The notes beneath the pieces are model-generated. The model was not told the origin of the DNA. It made no database searches and was given only the letters and a program-made list of their open reading frames with translations. A stretch of 64,000 nt of DNA from Achatina immaculata. Taxonomy: Eukaryota > Mollusca > Gastropoda > Stylommatophora > Achatinidae. The stretch spans positions 2,546,300 to 2,610,299 of the forward strand of contig CM019693.1 in the NCBI GenBank assembly GCA_009760885.1, read 5' to 3'. Shown one piece after another: positions 26,374 through 40,500 of the stretch; within the stretch, counting starts at the first letter, position 1, and every line of letters starts with the position of its first letter. Both the position numbers and the translations under genes were made by a program.

Positions 26374-29300
26374 CTATGTATTCTCTTTTATCCCTCTCCT
26401 TTTGTGTGTGTGTGTGTGCATGTGTGTGTGTGCATGTGTGCCACATGGCTATCCAGAGATACATCAAGAAGCATCACCTTGCGCAGAGTACACATCACAG
26501 ACAGGGTAAACCCGCTGTGGGCAGTCAAACGTAGTCAGTGTGAGAGGTAAGGTCAAAATGCAATGGAGCAACGAGTGAACATCAAGTTCTGCTAAAAATT
26601 GGGGAAATCGGTGACGGAGATGCATGAAATGTTGGTGCAAGTGTATGGGACGGAAACCGTGAGCAGAAAATGTGTTTACGACTAGTTCAAACACTTTCAC
26701 AACGGGAAGGAAACGACTGAGGATGAATCATGTTCAGGTCAGCTGTCGACAAGCAGAAACGCAGGCATGATCAAGTGAATGTGACAAATGCTGGTATAAG
26801 ACTGGCAACTGATGGCAAAGGAATTGGGCATCAGCAAGGACATGGTGCACACCATCATCCACGCAAGATCTGGGTAAGTGGAAGATCTGTTCCTGGTTTG
26901 TACAGCAATCCAAGAACATGTGACAGCAGTTCTACAACTGATTCCTAAAGAGGCCTTTGCTGACAATTTCCAGAAGCTTTAAGAACATTGCCAGAAGTGT
27001 GTTGTGAAGGATGGTGATTATTTTGAAGGCCAATAAAGGTAATTTATATCTTCTGTTTTGTTTGTTTTCTAATACCATTCATTAAATTATTTTTTAAATA
27101 AAGTTGGTATCCTTTATCAGCCCACCCCTCTTAGAGTGTCAGGAGTTTAAAGGGCCGAAACACTTGTCTGAGGGGGGGGTACTTCCTCTGATGATCTGAA
27201 GGAGTTGTGTTGTTGTTCCACTCTCTACGGTAGAGAGTTTCCTGCATACATACATTAAACTTTTTAGACACATTATGTATTGCTTTCTTTCACTTTTTTG
27301 CAAAATAATATTAATATTTTCTTTCTACATTGAGTTTCACTATTTTTTAATTCATCCTACTGAAACAAAAAAAACTTGTTAAGCAGTTACAAAACTGGTT
27401 CAGAAGTTACAACAATAAAAACTGGTTTAGAAATTATAACAACATGAAAATAGAACAGATATTACAGCAATGCAAAAGCTGGTTCAGCAACTTTAACAAC
27501 TTACCAAAGAGTAAGAGCCTATGGAAAGCATCTTTCACATAGGGACTGGAATTGTTAAGACGGAAAATGCGTTTGAAATTTGTTTCATTTTCAGTGAATA
27601 GTATATCTGGTCGTTGTCCATTCTGGTCTATATCAACCTCAAATACAAAACTGCCTGTGAAGATAATAAAGGAGATTTCATTTTCAATGCTCATACAAGG
27701 GATAAATGCAAACTTCTCAGCACTATCCTCATTATACATACATACTGTATAATGCCTAAATAAAAAAAACAACTCAGGCATAAAATTTGAAGGTTAATAA
27801 AGCAAGATATTCAAATCTGATAGTAAATGAAAATTATAGCATCTGACATTTACTGAATATAACAATTCTTTATGAGATTTAGAAAACAGGGTATTTCATT
27901 TGTACAAGTGTAATTATATCAAGTTCATCTTCTGCAGTTTAACAGTAAACAATGCTTCATGTGGCTGTTGAACCCACAGTTTTGTGGGTGGTTTAGAAGA
28001 GTCACAGGGCGAACACCAATAGAAAAATCTGGTGATCAACAGAACTGAGAGGATGGGGAAGGCATTTTCTCCCAATAATTAGTGTATAAGTATACAACTA
28101 TTATACATGAACCACTACAGTAAAGCTCATATTCTTTCAAGTTATAGCTAAGTGCTCTATTCATTTTATTTATTTATTTTTTAACATAGAATTCATGTGA
28201 ATCTATACTTTATCTCCTCTCTCTAATTCTTTGTCCTGTGTGTGTTTGTATGATTAAGGCTCATGCCGAAACGTCACAACTTTGTAGTCGTTACTGTTCT
28301 GTAACTCTTACCCAACGTTTGATGTTCTGCCTCCACACAACCTGGTCCTGTTTGGCGTAAACTTGGCTTCTTCTCCAGATAAGCCTGATATTACAGAAAT
28401 AAAAATGAAAGCACATAAACAGTTTTATTTTCTTCTTTTTTTTGAAAGATAAATATACAAATTAATGTTCAGTTTATAATCATTATCATTTTCTTGTTTT
28501 CACAAAATATGGAAATGAAAGCCTGAAATTCAAGGAACTGAATTGTTCATGATATTATATATTTTATCTTTCCTGCTGACAGCTGCGTGAAAAATGTAAC
28601 ACAATGTACCTCACAATTCAGGCAGATATTCTCCAATTTTGGAGGCAAATTTCCCTCAGCACATACACACTGAGTATGCATTTTTACAGACTGGATAATG
28701 AGTGACAGATCCGGGGCCTGAACCTACTGCTTTCAATCTAATGAAATACACCGCTATCAGTTCAGCCACTCACATCCTAATGATCCATTTGTGACCAGCC
28801 CTCCTCCATGCTCTCACAATTTCATTTCTATGACTTATCAGCCAGTTATGTCGTAGATGCTCTGATTGTACAGTCTGTTTTTGCTTCCTATAGACTTCAC
28901 CTTTCACTTTCCCGTTAATCTGCAAGTCCAGTCATCATTTCCTCAAAGATCCTCTTCTTCTTCTTCGTTCGCATTGTCTGTCTATATCTGCAGTCCTGTC
29001 TCTTGGATAAATTTCACTGTTTTTTGTAACTCATGTATGGAACTGTAGAGCTTATCTTCTTTAGTGGTTTCACTGGGCCAGTAATTATTTCTCAGTGTCT
29101 CGTAGTTGATGCAGTTCTGGAGGATATGTTCCACAGTTTGGGGCACCTGGGCACATGTACATAGATTAGTAGTACCAACCTTAAACTTTGTATACATATG
29201 ACTTCGGAGTCGGCTGTGTCCTGTTTGGAGACGGAAGATGGTGACTTGTTCCTTTCTGTTTAGCATGTGATAGTCATCATGTGGTGGTGTTTGTGGCTTC

Positions 29301-30135
29301 CTGTAGGTTTTTATCACGCTTTTCTTCTGATTATAGGTGATTGGTATGTCTGGTTGCTCCATTTCAGTGCCCTCTTTGGCCAGATGGTCAGCTTTCTCAT
29401 TGCCTGGTATCCCACAGTGGGAGGGAATCCATTGCAAAGTGGCTCCATGTTGTAAGCCAATTTTTGACAAGGCATCCTTAAGATCTGGTAGTTTGTTGCA
29501 CTGAAGAGCTTCCAGTACTGATTTTGCATCCTCAAAGATAAAACTGATAGATAATTTTTCAACCAAACAATTATCATTGAGGGGTATGAGTCGTAACTGC
29601 AGTTATTTTTTTTTAACCTTATATATTTGCATTCCTCAAAATGTAGTAGTACTGAACATACATAAAGTATGTAAATCTTGAGATTCATCTGCCTTCTCTA
29701 TGCTGAAGATTTAAAAACTCTGGTCATACAAACACCATTGTTATCAATACTTTTCCTGTGTTGGCTGCCTCCTCAAATATGCCATCCAAAACGACACAAA
29801 TCACGAAAACTCACCTCCATTTTCCTCAGCTTAAATCACTTATCTCCAGTCTTCTGTTTGTTCTTTGCATTCATCCCTACAATTTTGCTCTTAAATTTCA
29901 TGTTATGACCAATAGGTTCTTGATTTACTTTACCAGTTTTGTCCTAAATGTTCTATTTGTGAGTGCCAGCAGTGAAAACATTCCACACAGTTCCTGTGTT
30001 TTGTTCCTAGTTATTTCTCATTGTGTATGGAACATGGAAGTCCAAGAACACATGATGTAAATTCCAACAAAATATAAAGATATCAAAACAGTTTAGATAC
30101 AAAAGTTGAATATACATCGTGTACTTCTGTGTCCA

Positions 30136-30170
<35 letters not shown>

Positions 30171-33100
30171 ACAAGCAATGGATTGGACTCCACATGGTTG
30201 ACCAAAAGGACATTGAGATGAACCTCTCTGTCTGACCACAGACACAATAGAGAAAAAAGAAGAAAAAAAATAATACTTTTATAACATAGTACCTTGTAAG
30301 CTGAAATTATGATTACAGTTATGAAGATACTATATTTATAAGTGTTAGTGAGAAAATAGAAAACAATAGTTAGATAGGAAAGTGAGAGAACAGAGTAGAA
30401 AACAGATTCCCATACTCTTGAGAAAGACCATTATGACTGGATGCTGACAAGTATAAACAGAAGAAATAAGCACATAGAATGGACAGAAGCAATGATGTCA
30501 AGCTAAGGATGGGCTAAGGAAAGATGCTCATAAATACAACAGGCTGACATGACCATCCAGCAAGTTAAATAACATGTGGTGACGAACAGTCTGAAAACTG
30601 AACTCTAAGAATAGGAGACAGACAAATAATTACAAGCACTCAAGAAGGGGATCGCCCAAGGTGTGAAAACAAAGAGAGATGCTAGAAGGATGTAAGAAAG
30701 GCCAAAAGTCTTGTTGGTGACAGACAGGCAGTGGACCAGACTAGTAATCAGTCAACAAGTACAGGTAGAAAGTGCCAAAGGCAAAGGATGGACATTCAAC
30801 ACCACAGAAGTGACAGGTGGTACTCATGAACCAATCGGTATGCAGAATGAAGTCAGTGGACCAAATTGGGGGCGTGACATGATGGCCAGTTGAGAGTTCA
30901 CTAAACTGGACTCCAAGATAAAACAGGAAGACAAGGTAGAGAGAAGGGCAGATAGGAAAGACAGATAAGACAGATCTGGATTGAGTAGAGAGGATTTTGA
31001 TTTAGAGTGAGATCATTTTAGGCAGATACAGACAGATATAGTGGTTTAGATTCAGTTACACAGACTGATTTAGAGAGACAGATTTAGTTGAAATGAACCT
31101 TGAGAAATGGCCAGAGAGATATAGAATCAGATAGTCATGCTGATATGACGAAACTAAGAGCTAGATTGACATGCAGACACTTAGGAGAGCTAGAAAGCAA
31201 ATGCTTGTCGAGAATCATGTGTCATGAATGATAAAACCTGACATTTAACATGATTCGTAAAAGGTTCATGTGGAGAGAGGCAGATCATTCTTGATACCAA
31301 TTGCTCATGTATTCTAGCAGATGTGCACCCTGAGCATGACTTTGTTATTTCTTGTGTTTTCAACTGAAGTGTAAAATGTTGGAAATTCCGCACCATTTTT
31401 AGCAAAGACACCTGATGTAAACTTGTAACTCTTGACCTGGACTAATGGAGTTCACAATACTTGTGTATGTTTAACATAAAACCCTGGAAATGTGCTTGTA
31501 TGAAGAGATAAACTATTTAGTACTGAGCTGAATTATGACAATGAATTGGCCAGAAGACCATTACTCTTGATAATACATTTATATAATCACAAAGTATTAT
31601 TAATCCCACTGGGGAAACACTGACATGCTTACGGACAAGGACATATAAATCTACGTAAACAAGAACAATAAATTCAAAGCGGTACAGTACTAATAAGTTA
31701 AAAAATAATACTTGAAATATATTATACTTTCAGAGGCAGAGAGCTTTCACCCCTTTCATTCTTCTGAGATCTTTGTTGGTGGATGATGATGAAGTTCTTC
31801 TAATTAGTTACAATTAGTTGTGCCAAAACAGAATTTTTCAATCTTTCTCTGCTTCTGACTCTCTATTTTCACATTAAAACTTTTACTGTTCTCCTCTTTT
31901 CCTCCACTCTCTTGTTACTTTAGAAAAATGTTACAAACACCTTTTAGCAGTGACCAGCAAAAATTTTACACACAGCACCCTGAGAGACCTCATGGCTCCT
32001 ACTGAGAAACCCTGTTCTCAAGAATTTGAAAAAATGTCCAAAACTCATTTAAAACTAGATGATTCAGGTGGCTTCTTGCTTTTACAACTTATCTCGGAGT
32101 AAGGCGAAAGCTCTTACATCACAATTCTTCCCCCATGACCACATGTTGCGGAACCAGAGGGTTGGTAACACATGAATTGTAGAAGTATTGGTGCCCCGGT
32201 TTGAGATAATGTATTTCACCAATATATCATCTGGTTTAGACTTGCAGAACTCTGCTTTCACATCCCAGTAATTTCCATCATCAAATACACCTGTCAGATA
32301 AGAATGAATGAAAACTTATATGTAGAACATACAGAAAGCTAAAATATCACAACAATGAGCGTATGGAAAATTGTCTAAATCTACTCATCTCAGTTTTGTT
32401 GGAGTTAGGGTTAAGAAGGTTACAGTGGAAAAAAAAAAAGCTACAGTGGGCTGAAGACTAATGAATCTTTAAGACATATTTATCTAAAGCTGAGAAGGAA
32501 TGAGTGTAATGAATTGTGAATAAATAACAACACATAAGCAACAATAATACCTTATATGAGAATTTTATGACCAGAGATGACTGCAGGGCTGTGATGATAC
32601 TAGTTATCTAGGCTAGGGGAACATGAGCCAGCCAAGATTCTGTACTACCTCTCCAGTGGTAACAGGATGAACTGGCTAGAAGGTCAAGAGCTTGGTGTGG
32701 TCCTCATGCTAAAGAAGTCTGGCAAGAAGCTTGCCTTTTGCAACTACACCAAGCCACCGAGCCACTAAGCCTCCAAGCCACCAATCCTCCAAGCCAGCTG
32801 CTGTTATACATTCCCAGTTTGATAAGATGCTTGTATTTTATCTTACATCCTTCCCGTGCTGTTAAACGTCATATAGGGCCGGCATGGTAGTTTGCCAAGA
32901 TGTCCTTTCTTCGGCGAGTTTTTCAGTCTCATCAAGGGATGTTATGCCCACTGAATTGGCTTCTATTAACAATGTCCTCTTTGGAGTTTCACGTGGTCGA
33001 CCTCTTTTTCTTCGGCCTGTTGTGTTCCATTTGATAGTTTGTTTGGGGATTTGTTTGTATTTCATCACCAGGAAAAAAATATACAGTACTCAAGCTGAAT

Positions 33101-36100
33101 GACTGCATCAGGGATGGCAAACCATAGCTAACCAAAACCCTACCCTACCTCCCAGCGCTGCCACTAACAATGATCTGCTTAGTGACCAGAAATCACAATG
33201 GGAAAACAAACCTAGTCCTACAAATATGCCATGGCTCAGTTGTGTCAGGGTGCTAAAAGGCATAAACAGTGGTACAACACAACAAACACTCTTCTGAAGG
33301 CAAAAAATGAAGAATAAGTCTAGGAAGAAGAATAAGTTTAGCCACTTTCATTGCATACACTGCTAAGAACATACTGCTCACGTTTCAGAGTTTCCGTAAC
33401 AGGCACACACAACTGGCCCTCCAGTGATGACTCAATATGACAAACACACGACATCAAAGAGGAAAAAAAAATTACTTCTTAGAGATTATCTACCACTTGC
33501 CTTTGCTAAGAAAATCATCACTAATTAGACTTCAAAAGACAAAAGGATACTACATTTAAAGAACAAGGAAGAAATGGCCCAACCTGTATCCAAAAGTTCA
33601 TATTCTGGCTGTTCTTTTGTTCTGTACTTGTTCTCTGCAACAATATGATCATATGGGTATGCCTTATGGGGATATTTATACAGGGCAGCCATGTAGGAGT
33701 GAGTTGGGGTGCTGTCAAGGTAGTAATATAGTTCCTTAACATCTTCACCATGGTTACCCTAGATGTAAAAAAACTTTTTTAAAGTCCAGCAGTAAAAACA
33801 TATATTATGGTGTAGACATGCACATGTCTATGCTTGTGAGTGTGCATGTGTGTGCATGTGTGGAGAGAGAGTTTATAGTTCATGACAGAATGTGACATTT
33901 AAATATTAATAACTGAAACAAACAGAAAGAAAGATAAAACTGGAAAAGTAATGTATGACAATATTTGCACTCTGGAATACATGAAGTCTGCAGAGATTGT
34001 TGGTACCACAGTCTGTGGCGCTAGTGGCTGTCATCTCATACAGATGTGTCTTCTCTTAATGATGCTTATTCTCAGACAGAATACTGTTGTCTGCTGAATT
34101 TGTGTTGGTTGTCTTTATTCTGAGAATTTTTGTTTTTCCTTTGTTTATTTTTACTCCAACTTGTGCTGATATCTTGGACACCATGTTTGCCTTTTCTTGC
34201 AACTGTTGTTGATTATGTGATAGCTAGATGTGCCAAGTCATCTGCAGAATCCAGGTCTTCGAGTTGTGTCCATGGAGTGCACTATATTCCATTTCTATTT
34301 TGTTCTGGAGCTGTTTTCATAATCCAGTCTATTGCTAACAGGAATAGGAATGGTGACATTTGCCATCCTTGTTTAACCCTGGTCATTACTTTGAATCTTT
34401 CTGAAAATTTTCCTCTGTGGACCACTATACAAGTCATTCCATTATAGGAGTTTTTAATAATGTTGACAAGTTTAATTGGTATTCCATAATATCTAAGTAG
34501 GTTCCACAGGATGTTTTTGTCAACACTGTCAAAGGCTTTCTTGTTGTCAATGAAGTTAACATATAATGGTGAGTTCCAGAACTTAATTTTTTTAAAAACT
34601 GCAGAAAACAATAAACCAAAAAGAGAATTATTCAACGTTACATCAAACCCATATTATTATATGGATGTGAAGCATGGATGATAAGAGTGCTCAAAATCTA
34701 ATGGAAGCGGCGGAGATGTGGTTTATAAGAAAAAATATGAGAATATCATGGACAGCCAAGAAAACAAATGAAGAGGTTCTAAGCGAGGCTGGGCATAAGA
34801 GAGAAATTATGGCGAAATTCAGAACACAATAGTCCAGATTTGTAGGACATGTTTTAAGAAGAGCCAAACTGGAACTCTTAATGACAACAGAAAAACTGGA
34901 GGGAAAAAGGGACAGAGGAAGACAAAGAAACAAGATACTTGACAGACTAAAAGAGTGGCACAGAGTATTTTCCAAAACACAGCTTATAGAAAAAGCAAAG
35001 GATAGATGGTTGTGGAAATCAATGACGACCAATGCCTGATTGGCATGGACCAGAGAGAGAAGATCAGAAATAAACCAGTTATAACACACACATACACACA
35101 TACAAAAATGTGCACTAGTCTTTCCTATTGTGCCTCTGAAAGTATAAAGATCGATTAAGTCTTCATATATAATAATATTAATTCATAAAAGATTTGTTAG
35201 ATTTCAAATGATTTAATTCGATAAAGTACAATAACGTAATTTAGACAGAGATATCTGCGATGGATGCAGACCAGCTGATGAACTACTGACAATGAATTAA
35301 AGAATAAAAACTTCCAGCCCGAAAAAAAAAAAAAAAGAGGAAAGCAAAGTAAATAGTCTATTATAAAGAGAAAAAATAACAGTAAATCTTAAATACACAC
35401 ACATAAATATACTAAAATTAGATAGCAGTTGGTCATAAACTAGCACTCACAAATCATTCACCTGTGGCTGATATCTTGAAACATGTTTCACAAACCTCAT
35501 TTCCCGTAAGTCCAAAGAGCCTCTCCTTCAGGATAGGGTCTTTCTCATTCCATACACACAGGGCAAGACACAGCCGGCACTGGTTGTCGGTAATTCCAAG
35601 CAGGCCATCTTCACCCCATCTGTAGGCTCGAGATCTGGCATCATCATGAGGGAAGTACTCCCAGCTGAAATAAAGCAATATTACAACTACTGAATCATAT
35701 AATCTCCCTCTCTCTCTCTCTCTTGTCCCTTCAATGCCCAAGACATATGGGACTGCTGGTAGTAAGAGATTTCACTTCTGTCTGTCCTTTGCTATCTTCT
35801 TGGCTGTCTCCCATGTCAGTACTATAAACTACCAGGATTTTCTCTGCTGTAAATTTCAGTGTCTTTTTTGGGTCATTTCACACTTCTTTTATCCTGTGGA
35901 GGCCATATCAGAGCTGTTTGTGGTAAAGGATATGTCTGTCATTCTCATAATATGGGCAACCTGTGCCACACTCTCCTTTCAATCACTGCTGACAGTGGTC
36001 TAATGTCTATCTCTCTTAACAAGACAAATCTTGTGATAGTGATCACTATTTCAGATATGCCTTTCTGTTTTAAAACATCTGTACAATTCCTCTCCAGATT

Positions 36101-37330
36101 TGTTGTCAAGAATTCAAGAATTACAGCAAGAAACACCACTTCTGGTCATATTTATGTTATATACTTCTTTTCCTTGTAATGGTGGTCTCAATGATCCATC
36201 TTTACCTCTCATCTAATGATTATCTCTGAGAAAAGTACAAGTATATATTCAATTCTGTTATATCTGCCTCGTTTCTGGTTTTCCACTTAGTAAATGTGCT
36301 CAAGATCTTTTTTAACTAGCACCTAATGGAATTTCAGATTATCCTGAAATACGTATAGTAATCATGTTTCACTTCTCCTGGAAGGTCAAGGCCATGATCA
36401 GTAGGTAACTTCTGTCTTGTTCTGTTAATGATTATCCCTGATGCCTAATGAAGACTATACAAACAATAGGGAATGAGCGATGGTGACCTTTGAACTCTTC
36501 GTGGGTACACTAATGTGAAAATTCCTTTGACTGTTTCTCCATTTTATTTTTATTATGTTCTTCTGTTCTTGTCGATGAATTCTTAGCACTGGCAGCCTAT
36601 ACAGCATCGACTGCCTGCAGCGTGACAAGGTGAGAAAATTGCCACGGCAGAGCACAGTTCGTTCGAGCAAATTTCATTATTTACTAAAAATCGCTTCGAA
36701 TATAGAAAGAGCTCTCTGGGCATGCGATATCGTCCAGGCTTGCAGGAGTGGCAATCATTAGTGACCACTGCACACGCTCTGGCATTTCACTCCACTGTTT
36801 TCTTTGCCTTTTAAAATTTATTTTTAAAATTAAAGTTAGCATCGATCGAAGCATAATAGCCAAAGCCAGGCGACACGGCGCATGATGATGATGGATTTCA
36901 TGGATCCTGGAATGTATTAGTTTTACTGTGGTATCTCAACATGCTTTTTATATTTATTCCGAAGAAACATCTCGCTCTCTTTCTCTCACATGTGTGTTTA
37001 TATACGTAAGAATGTGTGTAATGCGTGTGTGCGCGCGCGCTCGCATATATATATATATATATATGTATATGTTTGTGTATACAGTATATGTATGTGTTTG
37101 TGTATACAGTATATTATGTGTTTGTGTATGTATTTGCATCTTTGTTTAGGAAAGGTATAGGTAAATTTACTGTTAGTCTAAATTAGTTTAATACAAAGAA
37201 TGGCTTAATCTTGGTAGTTTCCCATACTGCGTTGCTACAAAACTGTTACATTATAGTGAGTGTGATAATGTAATATAAGTTTACTGCACGTAGTTACCTA
37301 AATCAGATTGTGGTATGCATTGATAAGAGG

Positions 37331-37416
<86 letters not shown>

Positions 37417-37474
37417 CTACCATACCATACCATACCATACCATACCATACCATACAATATCCCTCTTTAATTAA

Positions 37475-37511
<37 letters not shown>

Positions 37512-40500
37512 TATGCATACATAAATGATACGCGACAGATTTCTCCCGTCATCCTACATTTCTAGGTCAAGGGCAGGCCTTCACCGATAAATGTTTCTGA
37601 TTCATGTTCAACGACTGTTCCAACAATGTCCATTTTATTCCTGTTCGCGTCTGGTTACAACCTCTGCAACAGTGGTTCTCGTTTTTTTTTTTTACTTTTT
37701 GCCCCATGCACCAGGTCAGAATGTCATTCCCCAACCCCTGCCCCCACCCTTAACCCCCAACCCCTACCCTTAACCCCCAACCCCATCCCTTTCCGAGATT
37801 GTCTGACTGAACAAATTAATATGCATAAAATATTCTAACAGATGAGTTTATCAATCTGTGACTCCACTTCCTCGTAAATTCTCTTCTCCCCCCCCCCCCT
37901 CAACGCCCCCTCTGGTCTCAAGGTCTGGCGGGGGTGCGTGAATCTGCTCTGCGTGTTGCACGCACACACACACACTACAATTTGTTTCGTTGCTTTTTTT
38001 TTTCCCCTTCATTTTTTTTTCAAACACTGGTAAATGCATGTAAACAGCACATCAGCGTTGTGCCATGACATCTTTTCCACTGCAGCCCCGATCTCTTACC
38101 TTTCTGATTACTGCATAAGAGATGAATTATTATAACGCCAAAACAGCTTTAGCTAAGAAATACCACACATGCGGGAAACAACTAAGACAAGCACCCTAAC
38201 GTATAAAAAATTACAAGCTCTTGTTTTGTTTTGTTTTTTATTACAAAAAAAACCCACTTTAAACAGTATCGATTTTACGAGTCACACTAAACCAGCCCCA
38301 TGAATGCAGTACAGTACTTGAATGCAGGAAACTCTCTACTGTAGAGAGCGGAACAACAACACAACTCTTTCAGATCATCAGAGGAAGTACTGCCCCCCCC
38401 CCCCCCTCAGACAAGTGTTTCGGCCCTATTAAACTCCTGACACTCTAAGGGGGTTGGGCCCCTCTGGGTCATGACTCCCTGAGGTCTTGTGAGTTGGTTT
38501 TTTTTTCCGGTCTCGGGATTGAACCCGTGATCTTCCAGTTGGCACTACACTTTTGAAGTGCGTCTTTAGCGATTTAGCTACGGAGGACTGTTGGTTGTGG
38601 CAAATGAAATTATTTATGTTCCCATTGCTTGTTTCGCATACTCCACAGCCAGCATGAGACCTTTTCTGCTGTTTCTGAAAGGCTTCTCAATGCCCTTGCT
38701 CTTGCTTGTCCCTTTATGCCCAGTTGGTTACATAGGTCATATGCTGATGTAAAACAAAAACAAACAACTTTTATGTAAAACAAAAACAAACAAACAAAAA
38801 ACTAGCGTTTCTTGTATGCTTCTGGTGTTGAAAACAAACTTAGGTTTAGTAGTCTGTTCTTATTTCTGCCCATATTACATCTCCACCGTCAATGGGAACA
38901 TGAGAATCCTATCCCACTGGCCAAGCTGTAACACAACTACAAGATTCTTTCTATTGGGCGCGGCGGGGATGTACGACTTGTCCTTGCCCAGCTTTTTATG
39001 CCATGACTGCAAAATATTTAGTATTATATATTAAATATTATATATACTATTATATATACTAAATGTGACAAGAAGAGACCAAATAAGAAATGACATCATC
39101 GGGGCAAAGGCTGGAGTAACAACAGTATTGCACTATATCCAGAAACAGCAAGTCAAATGCTTTGGCCATGTTACATCAGACAGTATATCGCAGCGATAAC
39201 ATTAATCTGTAAGTAACAGAGGAAGAGGTCGGCCACGCAGAGGAGGAAATTACAGAAGCATTAAATATCTCACTATATGAAGCAAATCTCTGAGCCCTAT
39301 CAAGGCGTATATTTGTTCCATCAAATAATATCTGGCGGAAAGCTCTGCTTCTGCCAATTAAAATGTGCGAAATGCTGTTTACTAAAGTAAAGTAAAGTAA
39401 ATTTCGCAAAGAACACTATTCCTGACATAGTAACACGGAAACAAAATTGGGGAATTAGATTAAAATCTAATTCTCCAATTTTGTTTCCGTGTTACTATGT
39501 CAGTCTTCTTCTTCGCTTCTCCTCGGGAGTGCGAAATAGTGTTCTCTGCAGCTGATGCGGTGAAGATGACGAGGCACATCATCGTATCGGGTTGGAAGTG
39601 GGTCAGTCATTTGCATGTCCCTTGCGGAACTTCGCCTCATGTAGGCCTCTCGGTTGTAAGCAAGATGCCCTGCTGCTGTGGCATCCATGTAGATTATCAA
39701 CGATGTCTTTGCAGCCATCTTCGGCTTCGTCTTCCTCTCTTTCTTTTCCCCCATTATGTACCCTTCCAAGACGGTTTTCTCTAGATTATCATGACGTTTA
39801 ATGTGTCCAAAATATGTAAGTTTTCTCTGTTTAATCCTCTTTACTATATTCAGTTCTTGTAGTATGGATATATTTGTTCTTTTTTTTTTTGTGTCCACGA
39901 TATTTGAAGAACTCGTCTGTAGCATTTACATTCAAAGGCATTTATGTGTTTCTCAGCTGTTTTGTTAAGTGCCCAGGTCTCACAGGTATATGTTGCGATG
40001 GAAAAGATGCATGCCCTTAAAAATCTTATTTGTGCAGTTCTGTTTGTTCCTCTCCACAGCTTCTTTAGTTCTTTTATTTTTTTTTAAGAGAGACAGATGT
40101 CCTCCTTTTAATTTCCCTCACTGTATCTCCATTATTAGTTAGTAGTGATCCAATGTATTCAAAACTCTCCACTTCTTCCAATTTTTCCTCATTGATACAT
40201 ATTTCATCAGCCTTATTTGTTTTGTCAGTTGTCATCAATTTAGTTTTCTTCGCATTAAGATAGAGCTTTTGCTCTTCACTATTCTTTCGGACTGACATAA
40301 TGAGTTCTTCCATTCCTTTTTTGTGTTGTGGACAGTAATACTGTGTCATCAGCATATCTAATCTCTGTTATTTCGTAACCTCTAATTTTTATGGCATCGT
40401 AATATTCTTTGTCTATATCTTCTCTAACATTCCTCATTATATTTTCAGTATAGAAGTTAAATAAGTAAAGCGACAATGTTCTATGGTTTTCTGGTCCCTC

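Noticed and set aside
26324..26550. 106-codon frame containing YIYIYI runs
   Set aside because: Encoded by (TA)n and (GT)n microsatellites.
27655..27781. Upstream extension of exon 6 ([15 protein letters not shown])
   Set aside because: Open, but joining it to exon 5 breaks phase, whereas the internal acceptor at 27655 restores the motif LGSFVFEVD.
37308..37565. 85-codon frame with [10 protein letters not shown] runs
   Set aside because: Translation of the (TATC)n and (CT)n microsatellites.
38515..38590. Possible true tRNA gene on the minus strand
   Set aside because: The A and B boxes are present but no clean acceptor stem closes and a SINE body follows, so it is a tRNA-derived SINE head.
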